Shown: positions 5,515-6,460 of the stretch, piece after piece
Layout: each line of letters starts with the position of its first letter
Numbering within the stretch: position 1 is the stretch's first letter
Assembly: GCA_031277045.1 (NCBI GenBank)
Contig: JAISLX010000099.1
Location: forward strand, 1 to 6,460
Direction: 5' to 3'
Length of the DNA stretch: 6,460 nucleotides
Origin: Treponema sp.
GTDB lineage: Bacteria > Spirochaetota > Spirochaetia > Treponematales > Breznakiellaceae
The notes under the pieces: model-generated
What the model saw: the letters and a program-made list of their open reading frames with translations, nothing else
Databases searched by the model: none
Told to the model about the DNA's origin: nothing
Program-made: the position numbers and the translations under genes

Positions 5515-6460
5515 ATAATTCAACCTGAAACGTGGTTCCGCCCTTACCGCTTTCGGCTTTTATGGTTCCGCCGTGGGCAGAAACAATGGCGGCGGCTATG
5601 GCCAGCCCTATTCCCGCACCGCCGGTGTTCCGGTTTCGGGATTTATCGGTGCGGTAAAGGCGTTCAAAGATATGGGGCAGGTCCTCCGGGGCTATGCCGA
5701 TGCCCGTATCGGCAATAGAAATACGCCGATTCTTTGAAGACGGCTCTATGGAAACTGTAATACTCCCCTCATCGGTGTACTTTATGGCGTTGGACAGGAG
5801 ATTGATGAATACCTGTTTCAGCCTGTCATAATCGGCGTTAATGGGGCCGGGAATCAGATTCAGTATTAGATTGATGCCCTTTTTATCCGCCGCCGTCCTG
5901 AATTGTTCTGCCGTAAGGCGGAGCAGTTCCGCGAGATCAAAAGTGGTTTTGTTAAGGCTGATAGTTTCCCATTCCAGATTGGTCAGGGTGTTAAGGTCCT
6001 CTATCAGCCGGGTAACCCGCATGATCTCTTCATGGCAGCTTGCAAGATGTTCCCGGTCGCTCTGCCAAACGCCGTCAAGTATGGCCTCGATAGAACCCCG
6101 CAAGTATGTGAGCGGGGTACGCAGTTCGTGGGCTATGTCGGAAATAAGCTGCCGTTGGCGGCGATCCCCCTCTTCCAGTTCGCGGGCAAGTTCATTGATG
6201 GAACGGGAAAGCCCGGCCAGTTCCTTCGTCCGGTAGTGGTCATGGAGGCGGATTTTGCGGTTTTGCCGGCTGCCGCTCCCGGAGGAATGCAGCGTGGCGA
6301 TTTGACGGGCCGCTTCCTCAGCTTTGAGGATGGGCCGGGCTATGGTACGGGATAACCATATCGAGATAACAACGCTCAAGAGGACCAACACAAAACCCGC
6401 TATAACAAAAAGACGGTTTACCGAGGATAAAAACAGCGCCTCCGCTTCACTGTAGAAAAA
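5504..6460 (-). CDS. Two-component sensor histidine kinase, 3' part (N-terminus outside window)
   Basis: This is a membrane-bound sensor that autophosphorylates and passes phosphate to a response regulator. The visible 318 residues are open to the right edge. They contain the end of a sensor region, a transmembrane helix (about 16-36, RLFVIAGFVLV...), a HAMP-like linker (about 37-95), and the HisKA dimerisation domain with the phospho-accepting H111 in 'DIAHELRTPL'. The HATPase_c domain follows, with N224 in the N box ('NLLSNAIKYT'), the G1 box 'DTGIGI' (251-256), the F box 'IFERLYR' and the G2 box 'GGAGIGLAI' (280-288). All catalytic motifs are intact. The architecture is of the BaeS/PhoR class. 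A GTG at 6391 is an internal codon inside the transmembrane helix, not a start. The stop lies inside the next gene, a lipoprotein, so the two are cotranscribed. A response regulator gene is expected upstream, beyond the window. Confidence 0.96.
   Translation of the reverse strand, partial: FFYSEAEALFLSSVNRLFVIAGFVLVLLSVVISIWLSRTIARPILKAEEAARQIATLHSSGSGSRQNRKIRLHDHYRTKELAGLSRSINELARELEEGDRRQRQLISDIAHELRTPLTYLRGSIEAILDGVWQSDREHLASCHEEIMRVTRLIEDLNTLTNLEWETISLNKTTFDLAELLRLTAEQFRTAADKKGINLILNLIPGPINADYDRLKQVFINLLSNAIKYTDEGSITVSIEPSSKNRRISIADTGIGIAPEDLPHIFERLYRTDKSRNRNTGGAGIGLAIAAAIVSAHGGTIKAESGKGGTTFQVELYGS
5522..5527 (-). promoter_or_regulatory. Ribosome binding site inside the kinase gene for the lipoprotein
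   Basis: CAGGTT within the last codons of the kinase places AGG nine bases before the ATG at 5514. It is the only SD-like match among the candidate starts (TTG 5523, ATG 5514, 5490 and 5475) and is the reason for choosing 5514. Confidence 0.45.

Noticed and set aside
5056..5718. Plus-strand frame of 220 codons opposite the lipoprotein and kinase genes
   Set aside because: It spans two real genes on the other strand, and its Arg/Gly-rich product is typical of a shadow frame.

Overview
This 6.46 kb window is a compact bacterial region with every supported gene on the minus strand, so transcription runs from high to low coordinates. It is fairly GC-rich, with AT-rich intergenic promoter stretches. 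The TRAP receptor begins its mature part with a Gly/Ser/Gln-rich tail after an 'SVFAGGG' cleavage site, and the sensor kinase is followed by a small lipoprotein with a relaxed lipobox. Both remind me of spirochaetes, particularly gut treponemes. This assignment is an inference from protein style, not from a marker gene.

Layout in transcription order (right to left):
(1) 6460-5504: the 3' part of a two-component sensor histidine kinase whose start lies outside the window.
(2) 5514-4903: a small lipoprotein gene that overlaps the kinase stop codon by about 11 bases.
(3) 4902-4736: a 167-base gap with a plausible promoter.
(4) 4735-4163: an unrecognised soluble 190-residue protein.
(5) 4162-4008: a regulatory gap with a 9-bp inverted repeat, three helically phased A-tracts, a TTGACG/TACCAT promoter and a strong Shine-Dalgarno site.
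(6) 4007-2973 dctP, 2865-2332 dctQ and 2322-985 dctM: the receptor, small membrane subunit and large membrane subunit of a TRAP transporter.
(7) 947-1: a zinc-dependent medium-chain dehydrogenase of the L-galactonate/L-gulonate 5-dehydrogenase (LgoD/RspB) type, cut by the window edge.

The functional core is a TRAP uptake operon joined to an NAD-dependent polyol/sugar-acid dehydrogenase. The receptor keeps the two arginines and the asparagine expected of a carboxylate-binding DctP protein. The simplest reading is import of a sugar acid (a hexonate or uronate-like compound) followed by oxidation of one hydroxyl. The exact substrate cannot be read from the sequence. The 107-base dctP-dctQ spacer carries heptanucleotide tandem repeats that can fold, which may set a higher level of receptor than of membrane subunits.

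The kinase/lipoprotein pair is probably a separate unit; a response regulator would be expected just beyond the right edge. I see no mobile element, CRISPR array, tRNA or rRNA, and no clearly new multi-gene system. The most interesting items are the non-coding structures around dctP, the kinase-coupled lipoprotein and the unrecognised protein.
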